From: Mediterraneibacter massiliensis
GTDB taxonomy: Bacteria > Bacillota > Clostridia > Lachnospirales > Lachnospiraceae
Assembly (NCBI RefSeq): GCF_001487105.1
Contig: NZ_LN913001.1
Coordinates: 175,295-239,294, forward strand
DNA length: 64,000 nucleotides
Direction of reading: 5' to 3'
Shown: piece by piece, positions 9,344 through 18,956 of the stretch
How positions within the stretch are numbered: position 1 is the stretch's first letter
How the letters are laid out: the number at the start of each line of letters is the position of its first letter
The notes under the pieces: generated by a model
Databases searched by the model: none
What the model saw: the letters and a program-made list of their open reading frames with translations, nothing else
What the model was told of the DNA's origin: nothing
Position numbers and translations under genes: made by a program

Positions 9344-10147
9344 ATGGCGATGAAAAGAGAACGGGCATATGTAGAAGGAAGAAGAAAACAGATACTTGCT
9401 CTCATGAAAGAAAATCCGGCGGTGCGGGTAGATGAACTGGCAGAAAAATTTCAGGTATCTTTGATCACCATCCGCAGAGACTTGCAGTATTTAGAAGAGA
9501 AAAATCTTCTTGTACGGTTTTACGGCGGTGCTGTCTGTGCGAAAGCAGAGAAAAAAGAAGATGGAGAGATCAGTGTATACAGGAATCTGATTGCTAAATA
9601 TGCGGCTTCTCTTGTAGAGCCGGGAGATTCTTTGTTTATTAATTCCAGCAGAAATGCACTGCAGATCTTAAAATATATCAACTGTGATAATGTAACAGTC
9701 ATTACAAATAATGGAAAGGCGATCCACACAGATTATCCGGAAGGAATCAGTGTGTTGATGACAGGGGGAGAACTACGTCATCCCAAAGACGCGATGGTTG
9801 GAGATTTTGCTATCCGCAATCTGCAGACGGTGTTTCCGAAAAAAGCGTTCGTTGGATGCTCTGGGATATCTCCAATGTCAGGTATGACGACAGAGATCGC
9901 CGCAGAAGTAAAAATCAATGAATTGATGATCCAAAATGCAACGAAAGATGTGTATGTGTTGGCAGATCATACAAAGATTGGGAAAAACAGCAGTTTTACA
10001 AGTGCAGCGATCGGACAGATCGGGCATTTGATCACGGATGAAAAGGCGCCTCAAGATGTATTGAAACAGATAGAAAAAATGGGCGTACAGATTCATCAGG
10101 TGAAAGCGGAAAAAGAAGCAGGAGGCGTCAGTCTTGAAAGTAAATAA
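9344..10147 (+). CDS. DeoR-family transcriptional regulator
   Basis: Sugar-phosphate-responsive repressor type. The N-terminal winged helix (about residues 12-65) contains VDELAEKFQVSLITIRRDL, typical of DeoR. The C-terminal sensor domain resembles an isomerase fold (TGGELRHPKDAMVGDFA; then FVGCSGISPMSGMTTE). It lies between ulaG and the 10134 gene in a compact run, so it probably autoregulates and controls ulaG by sensing a phosphorylated intermediate. The ATG at 9344 follows GGAG; a second ATG two codons later is also possible. Its stop lies inside the following gene. Confidence 0.85.
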   Translation: MAMKRERAYVEGRRKQILALMKENPAVRVDELAEKFQVSLITIRRDLQYLEEKNLLVRFYGGAVCAKAEKKEDGEISVYRNLIAKYAASLVEPGDSLFINSSRNALQILKYINCDNVTVITNNGKAIHTDYPEGISVLMTGGELRHPKDAMVGDFAIRNLQTVFPKKAFVGCSGISPMSGMTTEIAAEVKINELMIQNATKDVYVLADHTKIGKNSSFTSAAIGQIGHLITDEKAPQDVLKQIEKMGVQIHQVKAEKEAGGVSLESK

Positions 10148-11183
10148 AAAAGTATTAGGAAAGCTTACAAAATGTTATTCTATAGCGCCGCTTATGTACA
10201 AAGGGGAGCAGCATATCCTCGTGGCGGCAGAAAAGCAGGATCCTTGCTATTTATTTGATGCACAGGGAAATAAGGCAGATACTATTTGGGAAGAACCGGG
10301 CGGAGTTATGAGCATGGTGCAGGTACCGGGAAGCGACGGTGTATTTTTAGCGACCCATAAGTTTTATTCCCCAAATGATTCCAAAGAAGCAAAGATCGTG
10401 ATCGTATCCCCTAGAGAAAACGGGGGCTGGGAAGTACGCACATTAGTGGAACTTCCACATGTACATCGGTTTGATATTGTTACGAGAAACGGCGTAAATT
10501 ATCTGATTGCATGTGCGCTGAAATCCGGACATGCCTATAAGGACGACTGGTCTATGCCTGGCAAGACTTATGCAGCAGTACTTCCGGAGGATTTAAGTTG
10601 TTTTGATGAGGAGCACCAGCTGGAACTGACCGTTATCAAAGACAATATGCTGAAAAATCACGGTTACTATAAAATGCAGGAAAAGGGGACGGATGTATGT
10701 CTGATCTCCTGTGACGAAGGCGTATATAAATTTATCCCTCCGGCATCCGCAGAGGAAAGTTGGGAAATCGAGAAATTGACAGATGAACCGGGAAGCGATG
10801 CGGTACTTGTGGATTTGGACAGGGACGGAGAGCCGGAACTGGTTATGATCTCCCCATTCCACGGACAAAATATTTATATTTTGAAAAAGAAAGACGGGGC
10901 ATACAAAAAAGTGTATACATATGACACCGCAGAATTTGCGCATGCTATCTATGGCGGCACACTGCTTGGAGAACCGACGGTCATCATCGGGCATAGAAAG
11001 GGAAAAAGAAATCTTCTGGCATTTACCTATGATGAGAAAGAAAAGGAATATAAGGCCACAGTTCTGGATCAGGACTGTGGACCGGCAAATGTATGTAAGT
11101 ATGTCAGAGACGGTGAGGAAGTGCTGATCTCTACAAACAGAGAAATCGATGAGATCGCGATGTATACATTTGAGGGAGAATAA
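10134..11183 (+). CDS. Uncharacterised beta-repeat (VCBS/FG-GAP-like) cytosolic protein
   Basis: I recognise no named family. The 349-residue protein has no signal peptide or membrane segment and is rich in short strands. A segment VDLDRDGEPELVMISP (about residue 225) is a classic FG-GAP/VCBS calcium-loop repeat, which suggests a beta-propeller. Translation probably starts at TTG 10134: AGGAGG at 10120-10125 lies eight bases upstream, and the TTG overlaps the last 14 bases of the DeoR gene, so coupling is likely. A sugar-derivative binding or epimerase-like role in the ulaG pathway is speculation. A terminator follows. Confidence 0.6.
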   Translation: MKVNKKVLGKLTKCYSIAPLMYKGEQHILVAAEKQDPCYLFDAQGNKADTIWEEPGGVMSMVQVPGSDGVFLATHKFYSPNDSKEAKIVIVSPRENGGWEVRTLVELPHVHRFDIVTRNGVNYLIACALKSGHAYKDDWSMPGKTYAAVLPEDLSCFDEEHQLELTVIKDNMLKNHGYYKMQEKGTDVCLISCDEGVYKFIPPASAEESWEIEKLTDEPGSDAVLVDLDRDGEPELVMISPFHGQNIYILKKKDGAYKKVYTYDTAEFAHAIYGGTLLGEPTVIIGHRKGKRNLLAFTYDEKEKEYKATVLDQDCGPANVCKYVRDGEEVLISTNREIDEIAMYTFEGE

Positions 11184-11201
11184 AATTATATAGATGTAGA
11201 G

Positions 11202-11230
11202 AAGGCTGGCTGATAAGGTCAGCCTTTTGT
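11202..11230 (+). terminator. Terminator ending the ulaG transcript
   Basis: AAGGCTGGC (11202-11210) pairs with GTCAGCCTT (11219-11227) with one G-T pair, followed by a short T-rich tail. Confidence 0.75.
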
Positions 11231-11373
11231 TATATATTACACTTTAGAAGAGTAAGTTTGGAGTTTTTGTCATATGGATTACACAGTTTTAGATATTTGT
11301 ATATAGTAAGTCCTATAAAACATGAAAATGAAATATATGGAGAAAATCCTTTTAAACTGCAAAACAAATAGAG

Positions 11374-11410
11374 TATAATAATAGACAGCCGATCATCTTC
11401 GGCTGTCTAT
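11374..11410 (+). promoter_or_regulatory. -10 box followed by a 12-bp hairpin at the start of the pfk mRNA
   Basis: TATAAT at 11374-11379 is followed by a perfect inverted repeat, ATAGACAGCCGA (11381-11392) and TCGGCTGTCTAT (11399-11410), with a six-base loop. Transcription from this -10 would begin inside the left arm, so the mRNA would carry a 5'-terminal stem-loop. No T-run follows, which argues against a simple terminator. No good -35 is visible. Confidence 0.5.
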
Positions 11411-11447
11411 TATTATATAGATCATGGTGTAAAGGAGGAATAGAAGA

Positions 11448-12524
11448 ATGTTAAGAATCGGGATGCTGACAAGCGGCGGTGACTGCCAGGCTTTGAATGC
11501 GGCTATGCGCGGCGTGGTTAAAGGGCTTTGTTCTAAGAGAGATGATGTAGAGATATATGGTTTTAAAGATGGATATAAAGGTTTGATATATGCAGATTTT
11601 AATATGCTGACATCAAAAGATTTTTCCGGGATCCTGACCCGTGGAGGCACTATCCTGGGGACGTCCAGACAGCCGTTTAAACTGATGCGCGTACCGGATA
11701 AGGATGGGCTGGATAAAGTAGAAGCAATGAAGCATACGTATCATAAGTTGAACTTAAACTGTCTGGTGATCCTGGGAGGAAACGGCACACAAAAAACAGC
11801 GAATCTGTTAAGAGAAGAAGGCTTGAATATAGTGTCTCTTCCGAAGACGATCGACAACGATCTGTGGGGGACAGAGATGACGTTTGGTTTCCAGAGTGCG
11901 GTAGATATTGCTACCGATACAATCGACAGGATCCATACGACAGCGACTTCTCACAGCCGGGTATTTATCATAGAGATCATGGGACATAAAGTCGGACATG
12001 TTACCTTACATGCAGGAATCGCAGGAGGGGCAGATATTATCCTTCTTCCAGAGATTCCTTATGACATCGATGAGATCGCGAATGTGATCCAGAAGCGTTC
12101 CGCGGCAGGAAAAGCCTTTACGATCCTGGCAGTGGCGGAAGGCGCTATTTCTAAAGAAGATGCAAAATTGAAAAAGAAAGAGTATAAGGAGAAGGTAGCA
12201 AAGAGAAAATATCCTTCGATCGCCTATGAGCTTGCAGAGCAGATACAGAAAAAGACAGACAAAGAAGTGCGCATTACTGTACCGGGGCATACCCAAAGAG
12301 GAGGTTCACCATGCCCGTATGACCGCGTATTTTCTACAAGAGTAGGAGCAAAGGCGGCAGAACTTATTTTAAACGAAGAATATGGATATATGGTGGCTAT
12401 GAAAAAAGGAGAGACGATAAAGGTTCCGCTTGAGGAAATAGCCGGGAAACTCAAATATGTAGATCCCAACTGTAGTCTGATCAAGGAGGCAAGAATGGTC
12501 GGGATCAGTTTTGGAGACAAATGA
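11448..12524 (+). CDS. pfkA: 6-phosphofructokinase, mixed-type active site
   Basis: Phosphorylates fructose-6-P in glycolysis. The N-terminal nucleotide region is MLTSGGDCQALNAAMRG; the catalytic loop is PKTIDND (about 132-138); and the substrate site is EIMGHKVGHVTLHAGIAGGAD. The phosphate-donor signature is GGNGT (110-114). Gly113 fits ATP use, whereas PPi enzymes have Asp at this position. Lys133 in PKTIDND resembles PPi-type and group III enzymes, and Asn112 replaces the usual magnesium-binding Asp. At 358 residues it is longer than classical PfkA (~320). ATP is the more likely donor, but this needs assay. The RBS is AAAGGAGGAA, nine bases before the ATG. Confidence 0.85.
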   Translation: MLRIGMLTSGGDCQALNAAMRGVVKGLCSKRDDVEIYGFKDGYKGLIYADFNMLTSKDFSGILTRGGTILGTSRQPFKLMRVPDKDGLDKVEAMKHTYHKLNLNCLVILGGNGTQKTANLLREEGLNIVSLPKTIDNDLWGTEMTFGFQSAVDIATDTIDRIHTTATSHSRVFIIEIMGHKVGHVTLHAGIAGGADIILLPEIPYDIDEIANVIQKRSAAGKAFTILAVAEGAISKEDAKLKKKEYKEKVAKRKYPSIAYELAEQIQKKTDKEVRITVPGHTQRGGSPCPYDRVFSTRVGAKAAELILNEEYGYMVAMKKGETIKVPLEEIAGKLKYVDPNCSLIKEARMVGISFGDK

Positions 12525-12575
12525 TAGTTTTTTCATAATTGTAAAGGAAAAAGTATGAAGTAAGAGGTGTAATTC

Positions 12576-14165
12576 ATGTCATATACGGCACTTTATAGAA
12601 AATTTCGTCCTACGGCATTTGAGGATGTAAAAGGGCAAGACCACATTATTACAACGCTGAAAAATCAGATCAAAGCAAACCGTATCGGGCATGCATATCT
12701 GTTTTGTGGGACAAGGGGAACCGGGAAGACGACCGTAGCAAAGATATTTGCCAAAGCGGTAAACTGCGAACATCCGATAGATGGAAGTCCCTGTGGGGAA
12801 TGTGCTATGTGCCGTTCCATTGCGGCAGGAACGTCCATGAATGTGATTGAAATAGATGCGGCATCCAACAATGGTGTGGACAATATCCGGGAGATTCGAG
12901 AGGAAGTTACTTACCGCCCTACAGAAGGTCGATACAAAGTCTATATTATAGACGAGGTGCATATGCTTTCCATAGGGGCTTTCAATGCGCTTTTAAAGAC
13001 ATTGGAGGAACCGCCGGAATATGTCATTTTTATCCTGGCGACAACGGAAGTGCATAAAATACCGATCACAATCTTGTCCAGATGTCAGCACTATGATTTT
13101 AAAAGAATCAGCATAGAGACAATCTGCAGGCGCATGAAAGACCTGATGGGCAGGGAACAGGTAGAGGTGGAGGAAAAGGCGCTCCGCTATATAGCAAAGG
13201 CGGCGGACGGTTCTATGCGCGATGCTTTAAGTCTGCTGGATCAGTGTATCGCATTTTATTTGGGACAGACCCTGACGTATGATAATGTACTGGAAGTATT
13301 AGGCGCAGTGGATACAGACGTATTCAGCCAGCTCTTGCGCAATATTGTTTCCAGAGATGTGGCGAAAGTGTTGGATACAGTGGAAGAACTTGTCATGCAG
13401 GGCAGAGAATTGACCCAGATGGCGGCGGATTTTACCTGGTATTTAAGAAACTTGCTTCTGGTAAAAACATCTGATAATATAGAGGATGTATTGGATGTAT
13501 CCACGGAAAATATGGAGCAATTAAAAGAAGAAGCACAGATGATCGAGACAGATATGCTCTTCCGGTTTATCCGTGTATTTTCTGAACTTTCAGGACAATT
13601 GAAATACGCAACACAGAAAAGAGTGCTTTTGGAAGTGGCGCTGATCAAGCTATGTGTGCCGGCGATGGAGATACAGACAGATACATTACTGGACAGAATC
13701 CGCGCTGTAGAAGAAAAAGTAGAGAAGGGAATTCCTGCTGCGGGTATGGCAGGGCAGGCGGCTTACGCAGACTATACAGGAAGGTCTGACGGGCGAGTGG
13801 ATATGCCGCAGGAGAGCCGGATAAAACCAGAGATTCCAAAGGCGATCCCGGAGGATGTAAAAGAGGTTGTACAGAATTTTCGTTCCATCGCAGAGGAGAC
13901 TTCCGGACTGCTTCGTACATTTTTAAAGAAAGCGCGTTTGAGTTTGGGCGGTGACAACCGCCTGCTGATCGTGATGCCGGGAAGTCTGGAGGCGGATGTG
14001 GTAGGGAGTGAAGAGCACAAAAGCGAACTGGAAACGCTGATAGAAAACCGGATTGGAAAGAAAGTGGAAGTAGAAGTGCGTCATGTAGAAGAAGGAAGGC
14101 ACTTTGAAGATACATTCGTGGATATTGAACAGAAAATAAATATGGAGATTATAGTGGAGGATTAA
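12576..14165 (+). CDS. dnaX: DNA polymerase III subunit gamma/tau
   Basis: Clamp-loader ATPase subunit of the replicative polymerase. Walker A is GTRGTGKTT (residues 45-53). The zinc-binding cysteines are 64, 73, 76 and 79; DEVH is the Walker B box; and the SRC-type sensor is in [10 protein letters not shown]. The C-terminal ~160 residues are the tau-specific part, with a central low-complexity linker around residues 375-430. It begins the conserved dnaX-ybaB-recR run, with only two bases to ybaB. I saw no obvious slippery A-run that would produce a separate gamma form. Confidence 0.96.
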   Translation: MSYTALYRKFRPTAFEDVKGQDHIITTLKNQIKANRIGHAYLFCGTRGTGKTTVAKIFAKAVNCEHPIDGSPCGECAMCRSIAAGTSMNVIEIDAASNNGVDNIREIREEVTYRPTEGRYKVYIIDEVHMLSIGAFNALLKTLEEPPEYVIFILATTEVHKIPITILSRCQHYDFKRISIETICRRMKDLMGREQVEVEEKALRYIAKAADGSMRDALSLLDQCIAFYLGQTLTYDNVLEVLGAVDTDVFSQLLRNIVSRDVAKVLDTVEELVMQGRELTQMAADFTWYLRNLLLVKTSDNIEDVLDVSTENMEQLKEEAQMIETDMLFRFIRVFSELSGQLKYATQKRVLLEVALIKLCVPAMEIQTDTLLDRIRAVEEKVEKGIPAAGMAGQAAYADYTGRSDGRVDMPQESRIKPEIPKAIPEDVKEVVQNFRSIAEETSGLLRTFLKKARLSLGGDNRLLIVMPGSLEADVVGSEEHKSELETLIENRIGKKVEVEVRHVEEGRHFEDTFVDIEQKINMEIIVED

Positions 14166-14167
14166 AC

Positions 14168-14521
14168 ATGGCAAAACGTGGAGGATTTCCGGGCGGAGGT
14201 ATGCCTGGAAACATGGCAAATCTTATGAAACAAGCGCAGAAGATGCAGCGGCAGATGGAGGAACAGCAAAAGGAACTGGAATCGAAAGAATTTACCGCGG
14301 CAGCAGGAGGCGGGGCTGTGGAAGTAACAGTTTCCGGAAAAAGAGAAGTGATGAAGGTGAAACTTGCAGAGGAAGTCGTAGATCCAGATGATATTGAGAT
14401 GTTGGAGGATCTGATCGTTGCCGCTGTGAATGAAGCTTTGCGTCAGGTAGACGCGGAGTCAGGCGCGGCAATGTCGAAGCTGACAGGCGGCTTAGGCGGC
14501 GGAGTACCGGGGATGTTCTAA
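14168..14521 (+). CDS. ybaB: YbaB/EbfC nucleoid-associated protein
   Basis: A small (117 aa) dimeric DNA-binding protein of the YbaB/EbfC family. The Gly/Met-rich start [21 protein letters not shown] leads into the conserved helix, then [16 protein letters not shown] and a helical tail. Its position between dnaX and recR is nearly universal. AGTGGAGG precedes the ATG. Confidence 0.93.
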   Translation: MAKRGGFPGGGMPGNMANLMKQAQKMQRQMEEQQKELESKEFTAAAGGGAVEVTVSGKREVMKVKLAEEVVDPDDIEMLEDLIVAAVNEALRQVDAESGAAMSKLTGGLGGGVPGMF

Positions 14522-14522
14522 A

Positions 14523-15119
14523 ATGGAGTATTACAGTAATCAGATCAGTAGGCTTATCGAGGAGTTATCCAGGCTCCCTGGGATCGGAAGCAAGTCCGCA
14601 CAGCGGCTTGCTTTTCATATAATCAATATGCCGAAAGAACAGGTAGAGAACTTGGCGAAAACGATCGTAGAGGCAAAAAACAACGTGCGTTATTGTAAAG
14701 AATGCTGTACGCTGACAGATCAGGAAGTTTGCCCTATATGCAGGAATGAAAAGCGGGATCATAAGACGATCATGGTAGTGGAGACTCCCAGAGATCTGGC
14801 TGCCTATGAAAAGACAGGAAAATATGACGGCGTATATCATGTCCTGCACGGAGCTATTTCTCCTATGCTGGGAATCGGGCCGGGAGATATCCGTCTTAAA
14901 GAGTTGATGGAAAGATTACAGGGAGATGTAGATGAGGTCATCATCGCGACGAACTCCAGTTTGGAAGGTGAAACGACAGCTATGTACATCAGCAAACTAA
15001 TCAAGCCTGCCGGGATCAAGGTAAGCAGGATCGCAAGCGGTGTACCGGTTGGCGGAGATTTGGAGTATATCGATGAAGTCACACTTTTGCGTGCATTGGA
15101 AGGCAGGACAGAGATTTAA
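14523..15119 (+). CDS. recR: Recombination protein RecR
   Basis: Recombinational repair protein acting with RecO/RecF on gapped DNA. It has the helix-hairpin-helix start [19 protein letters not shown], the zinc finger [16 protein letters not shown] (about residues 57-72) and the Toprim domain beginning [17 protein letters not shown]. It starts one base after the ybaB stop, so translational coupling is likely. Length (198 aa) is normal. Confidence 0.95.
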   Translation: MEYYSNQISRLIEELSRLPGIGSKSAQRLAFHIINMPKEQVENLAKTIVEAKNNVRYCKECCTLTDQEVCPICRNEKRDHKTIMVVETPRDLAAYEKTGKYDGVYHVLHGAISPMLGIGPGDIRLKELMERLQGDVDEVIIATNSSLEGETTAMYISKLIKPAGIKVSRIASGVPVGGDLEYIDEVTLLRALEGRTEI

Positions 15120-15134
15120 AGAGGAATACAGGCG

Positions 15135-16247
15135 ATGAATAAGAGAAAAGTAACATCTTCTGATGTGGCAAAAAAAGCAGGGGTGTCTCAGGCTTCCGTT
15201 TCTATGATACTGAATAAGAAGTATAATGTATCTTTTTCTAAAGAAGTGGTGCAAAGGGTAGAAAGTGCAGCAAAGGAATTGGGCTATGAACTGCCACACC
15301 GCAAGCCCAGGAAAGAGATCCGCCGGGAGAAATTGCTGGTGGTCTTAAGCCCGAATCTGACCAATCCTTACTATGTGATGCTGCTGCAGGGAATTGAGTC
15401 CAGGGCGACAGAACAGGGCTTTGGATTATTTGTGTGCAATACGCAAAGAGATCTGGAACTAGAAGAAAGATATTTGAAAATGATGCCGGGACTGAATCCG
15501 CAGGGCGTCATTTATACTTGCAATCCCAGCAGATGTTTTATGCCTCTTGTAGAAGAACTTTCCAGAAAAATCCCTTTTGCCATTATCAACAATCAGAATG
15601 AAAAGCTAGACGTAGATGCCGTGGAGCTGGATAATGCAAAGCTTGGCAGGCTGATGGCAAAACATCTTTTAGAATTGGGGCATAAGCATGTGGCGTACAT
15701 TGCTCCGCCCTTGACGGTAAGACAGAAGCAGCGTTCTAAGAGGGTAGAGGGTTTTTTAAAGGAGTTCAAGGAGGTCGGCTTGGGAGAAAATGTCATTATC
15801 AAGGCGGCAGACGAACAGATAGACAAAGATATTCCCGGAATCGATTCAGAATACCGTATCGGATATGATCTGACAAAAGAACTCTTAAAAGAAGAACAAG
15901 GGTTTACAGCTATCGCAGGCTTAAATGATATGATCGCCTTTGGAATCCTAGACGCTTTGTATGATGAGAAATATAAGGTGCCCGGAGATATTTCTGTCAT
16001 GGGGTGTGACAATACACTTTTCGCGAAAATGCATAAAGTTTCGCTGACTACGATTGAGCATTTTGTGATCTATAAAGGAATGGATGCCTGCGACATTATC
16101 ATGAAAAAGATCAATACAAGAAGCCGGCGCTATGCGGAAATGGAACCGGTCAGTATCTATCATGTAGAGTATGAACCAAGAGTCGTGGAAAGAGGAACGA
16201 CCTCTTATCCACACAGTAAAAAAAGAAAAATTAATACAAGAAAGTAA
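15135..16247 (+). CDS. LacI-family transcriptional regulator
   Basis: The N-terminal helix-turn-helix (VTSSDVAKKAGVSQASVSMILN) and hinge helix are followed by a periplasmic-binding-protein-like sensor domain (about residues 65-335), including the signature AIAGLNDMIAFGILDAL. At 370 residues it is slightly long because of a basic C-terminal tail. It lies 15 bases after recR, possibly by read-through, and directly upstream of the fructose-6-P aldolase/transketolase genes, which are plausible targets. The ligand is unknown; a sugar or sugar phosphate is expected from the family. Confidence 0.88.
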   Translation: MNKRKVTSSDVAKKAGVSQASVSMILNKKYNVSFSKEVVQRVESAAKELGYELPHRKPRKEIRREKLLVVLSPNLTNPYYVMLLQGIESRATEQGFGLFVCNTQRDLELEERYLKMMPGLNPQGVIYTCNPSRCFMPLVEELSRKIPFAIINNQNEKLDVDAVELDNAKLGRLMAKHLLELGHKHVAYIAPPLTVRQKQRSKRVEGFLKEFKEVGLGENVIIKAADEQIDKDIPGIDSEYRIGYDLTKELLKEEQGFTAIAGLNDMIAFGILDALYDEKYKVPGDISVMGCDNTLFAKMHKVSLTTIEHFVIYKGMDACDIIMKKINTRSRRYAEMEPVSIYHVEYEPRVVERGTTSYPHSKKRKINTRK

Positions 16248-16401
16248 ATTATTAGTAATAATTTGAGAACCCTCTTTTGTCGACAGAAATATAAGACTGA
16301 ATATAGACAAAAGCAATGGGATTTTAAACCTGAACAGCAAGCCATAGAAAAAAGAATATTAATAATTAAAAATTATAAATAAAATAAAATTATTAATAAT
16401 T
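16246..16401. promoter_or_regulatory. AT-rich palindromes upstream of the aldolase promoter
   Basis: Two perfect palindromes bracket the gap. AAATTATTAGTAATAATTT (16246-16264) begins in the LacI stop codon, and AATTATTAATAATT (16388-16401) ends 10 bases before the -35 box. A related AATATTAATAATTA lies near 16356. They share TTATTA/TAATAA half-sites and could be operators, though low-complexity AT sequence produces such matches easily. Confidence 0.35.
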
Positions 16402-16411
16402 ATGAGTGCTA

Positions 16412-16441
16412 TTGACCTGTTTTCTGAGAATGGGATATAAT
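16412..16441 (+). promoter_or_regulatory. Promoter of the aldolase-transketolase operon
   Basis: TTGACC (16412-16417), an 18-base spacer and TATAAT (16436-16441), with an AAGGAGGAA ribosome site 30 bases further on before the gene start. Confidence 0.7.
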
Positions 16442-16484
16442 CGAAAATAGGTAAAATTGGTTTAAGTTCAAGGAGGAACAGCAA

Positions 16485-17138
16485 ATGAAATTTTTTATTG
16501 ACACAGCAAATGTAGAGGACATCAAAAAAGCAAATGATATGGGAGTTATCTGCGGGGTAACGACCAACCCGTCTTTGATAGCGAAAGAAGGACGTGTATT
16601 TGAGGAAGTCATCGCAGAAATCGCCTCTATTGTGGACGGACCTATCAGCGGAGAAGTAAAGGCAACAACAACAGACGCAGAAGGTATGATCAAAGAAGGA
16701 AGAGAGATCGCAAAGATCCATCCAAATATGGTCGTAAAGATCCCAATGACTGTAGAAGGATTAAAGGCATGCAAAGTGCTTTCATCCGAAGGGATCAAGA
16801 CGAATGTGACTTTGATCTTTACAGCAAACCAGGCATTGCTTGCAGCACGTGCAGGCGCGACATATGTATCCCCATTCCTGGGACGTTTGGATGATATCTC
16901 CGTAAGAGGAACAGACCTGATCGCAGAGATCGCGCAGATCTTTGAAGTAGCAGGAATTGAGAGCGAGATCATTGCTGCCAGCGTGCGCAATCCTATCCAT
17001 ATTACAGACTGTGCCCTTGCGGGAGCGGATATTGCGACAGTTCCATACAAAGTGATCGAGCAGATGACACATCATCCTTTGACAGATGCTGGAATTGAAA
17101 AGTTTCAGGCAGACTATAAAGCAGTATTTGGTGAATAA
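16485..17138 (+). CDS. Fructose-6-phosphate aldolase / small transaldolase (TalC/Fsa type)
   Basis: Class I aldolase or transaldolase of 217 residues. The Schiff-base lysine is Lys85 in MVVKIPMT, the same position as in FsaA/TalC. The N-terminal [13 protein letters not shown] and GVTTNPSL strands are diagnostic, and [13 protein letters not shown] supplies further active-site residues. It lies 18 bases upstream of the transketolase halves. A non-oxidative pentose phosphate role (transaldolase) is therefore more likely than free dihydroxyacetone chemistry. Sequence alone does not separate the two activities. Confidence 0.92.
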   Translation: MKFFIDTANVEDIKKANDMGVICGVTTNPSLIAKEGRVFEEVIAEIASIVDGPISGEVKATTTDAEGMIKEGREIAKIHPNMVVKIPMTVEGLKACKVLSSEGIKTNVTLIFTANQALLAARAGATYVSPFLGRLDDISVRGTDLIAEIAQIFEVAGIESEIIAASVRNPIHITDCALAGADIATVPYKVIEQMTHHPLTDAGIEKFQADYKAVFGE

Positions 17139-17156
17139 AACCAATAGGAGGAAACC

Positions 17157-17993
17157 ATGAACAAACTGGAATTAATGAAAACTGCAAATGAGGTCCGCAA
17201 AGGGATCGTAACGGCAGTACATAGCGCAAAAGCCGGACATCCGGGCGGTTCACTTTCGGCAGCAGAGATCTTTACCTACCTTTATTTTGCAGAAATGCAT
17301 GTAGACGCAAAGAACCCGAAAGATCCGGATCGGGACAGGTTTGTACTTTCTAAAGGGCATACGGCTCCTGGATTATATTCTGTTCTGGCACAAAAAGGAT
17401 ATTTTCCAGAGGAGGATTTAAAGACTCTGCGCCATACAGGTTCATATCTTCAGGGACATCCGGATATGAAGCACATTCCGGGGGTAGATATGACGTCCGG
17501 TTCGTTGGGACAGGGGATTTCAGCAGCAGTAGGAATGGCGATTGCGGCAAAACTGCAGGGAAAAGAGTATCGTGTATATACACTGCTGGGAGATGGAGAG
17601 ATCCAGGAAGGACAAGTTTGGGAGGCTGCTATGTTGGCAGGCCATAAAAAACTGGATAACCTGGTAGTTATCGTAGACAACAACAATCTGCAGATAGACG
17701 GAGAGATCACAGAAGTCAACTCTCCATATCCGATCGACAAAAAGTTTGAGGCATTTAATTTCCACGTGATCAATATTGATGGAAATGATTTTGATCAGAT
17801 AGAAGCAGCCTTTAAAGAGGCAAGGACGGTACAAGGTTGTCCGACAGCGATCATTGCAAAGACTGTGAAAGGGAAAGGCGTATCTTTCATGGAAAATCAG
17901 GTAGGATGGCATGGTAAGGCTCCGAATGATGAGGAGTATGAGATTGCTATGAAAGATTTGGAGAAAGTAGGTGAAGCATTATGTCAGAAGTAA
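17157..17993 (+). CDS. Transketolase, N-terminal (thiamine diphosphate) subunit
   Basis: First half of a split transketolase in the pentose phosphate pathway. Visible are AKAGHPGGSLSAAEI near the N-terminus, the GHTAPGLY segment, and the thiamine diphosphate motif GDGEIQEGQVWEAA ending in NNN (about residues 142-178). AGGAGG lies just before the ATG. It overlaps its partner subunit by 13 bases, the usual arrangement for split enzymes in Clostridia. Confidence 0.95.
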   Translation: MNKLELMKTANEVRKGIVTAVHSAKAGHPGGSLSAAEIFTYLYFAEMHVDAKNPKDPDRDRFVLSKGHTAPGLYSVLAQKGYFPEEDLKTLRHTGSYLQGHPDMKHIPGVDMTSGSLGQGISAAVGMAIAAKLQGKEYRVYTLLGDGEIQEGQVWEAAMLAGHKKLDNLVVIVDNNNLQIDGEITEVNSPYPIDKKFEAFNFHVINIDGNDFDQIEAAFKEARTVQGCPTAIIAKTVKGKGVSFMENQVGWHGKAPNDEEYEIAMKDLEKVGEALCQK

Positions 17994-18919
17994 AGAAGAT
18001 TGCGACAAGAGATAGCTACGGTAATGCTTTGGCTGAACTTGGAAATGAACATAAAGAGATCGTCGTACTGGATGCCGATTTGGCGGCAGCGACAAAGACA
18101 GGTGTATTTAAGAAGGCACATCCGGATAGATTTATAGACTGTGGGATCGCAGAAGGAAATATGATGGGCGTGGCAGCAGGGCTGGCGGCTGCTGGGATGG
18201 TTCCGTTTGCAAGTTCTTTTGCCATGTTTGCGGCAGGACGTGCTTTTGAGCAGGTGAGGAATTCTATCGGATACCCCCACTTGAACGTGAAGATCGGCGC
18301 CACACACGCTGGTATTTCTGTAGGTGAGGACGGAGCGACACATCAGTGTAACGAAGATATCGCATTGATGCGTACGATTCCAGGAATGGTTGTATTAAAT
18401 CCTTCTGATGATATTGAAGCCAGAGCTGCCGTGCGTGCAGCATATGAACACCAGGGTCCTGTGTATATGCGTTTTGGACGTCTTGCGGTTCCGGTGATCA
18501 ACGATAAACCGGATTATACGTTTGAAATCGGAAAAGGCGTGGTATTAAGAGAAGGAAAAGATGTGACGGTCATTGCGACAGGTCTTCCAGTAGCAAATTG
18601 TCTGGAAGCCGCAGAAAAACTGGCGGCAGAAGGGATTGAAGCAAAGGTGATCAATATCCATACGATCAAACCTTTGGATGAAGAACTTGTGGTCGCAGCG
18701 GCAAAAGAGACAGGGAAAGTTGTTACAGTTGAAGAACATTCCGTTATCGGCGGTCTGGGAAGCGCAGTATGTGACGTTCTTTCCGAAAAGGCGCCGACGA
18801 AAGTGCTGAAGATCGGAGTCAACGATACATTCGGCGAATCAGGGCCTGCACTGGAACTCTTGAAGAAATATGGTCTGGATACAGAGAGTATCTATCAGAA
18901 GATCAAGGCGTTTATGTAG
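17981..18919 (+). CDS. Transketolase, C-terminal (pyrimidine-binding) subunit
   Basis: Second half of the split transketolase. The core includes ALAELGNEHKEIVVLDADL, the catalytic Glu in DCGIAEGNMMGVAAGLA, and the THAGISVGEDGATHQ segment. The C-terminal domain contains TVEEHSVIGGLGSAV. Its ATG lies within the last codons of the N-terminal subunit, so equal synthesis by coupling is likely. A long terminator hairpin follows. Confidence 0.95.
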   Translation: MSEVKKIATRDSYGNALAELGNEHKEIVVLDADLAAATKTGVFKKAHPDRFIDCGIAEGNMMGVAAGLAAAGMVPFASSFAMFAAGRAFEQVRNSIGYPHLNVKIGATHAGISVGEDGATHQCNEDIALMRTIPGMVVLNPSDDIEARAAVRAAYEHQGPVYMRFGRLAVPVINDKPDYTFEIGKGVVLREGKDVTVIATGLPVANCLEAAEKLAAEGIEAKVINIHTIKPLDEELVVAAAKETGKVVTVEEHSVIGGLGSAVCDVLSEKAPTKVLKIGVNDTFGESGPALELLKKYGLDTESIYQKIKAFM

Positions 18920-18956
18920 TATTGTAAGAGAAGAAAAACGAGATATAAAATAAGTG

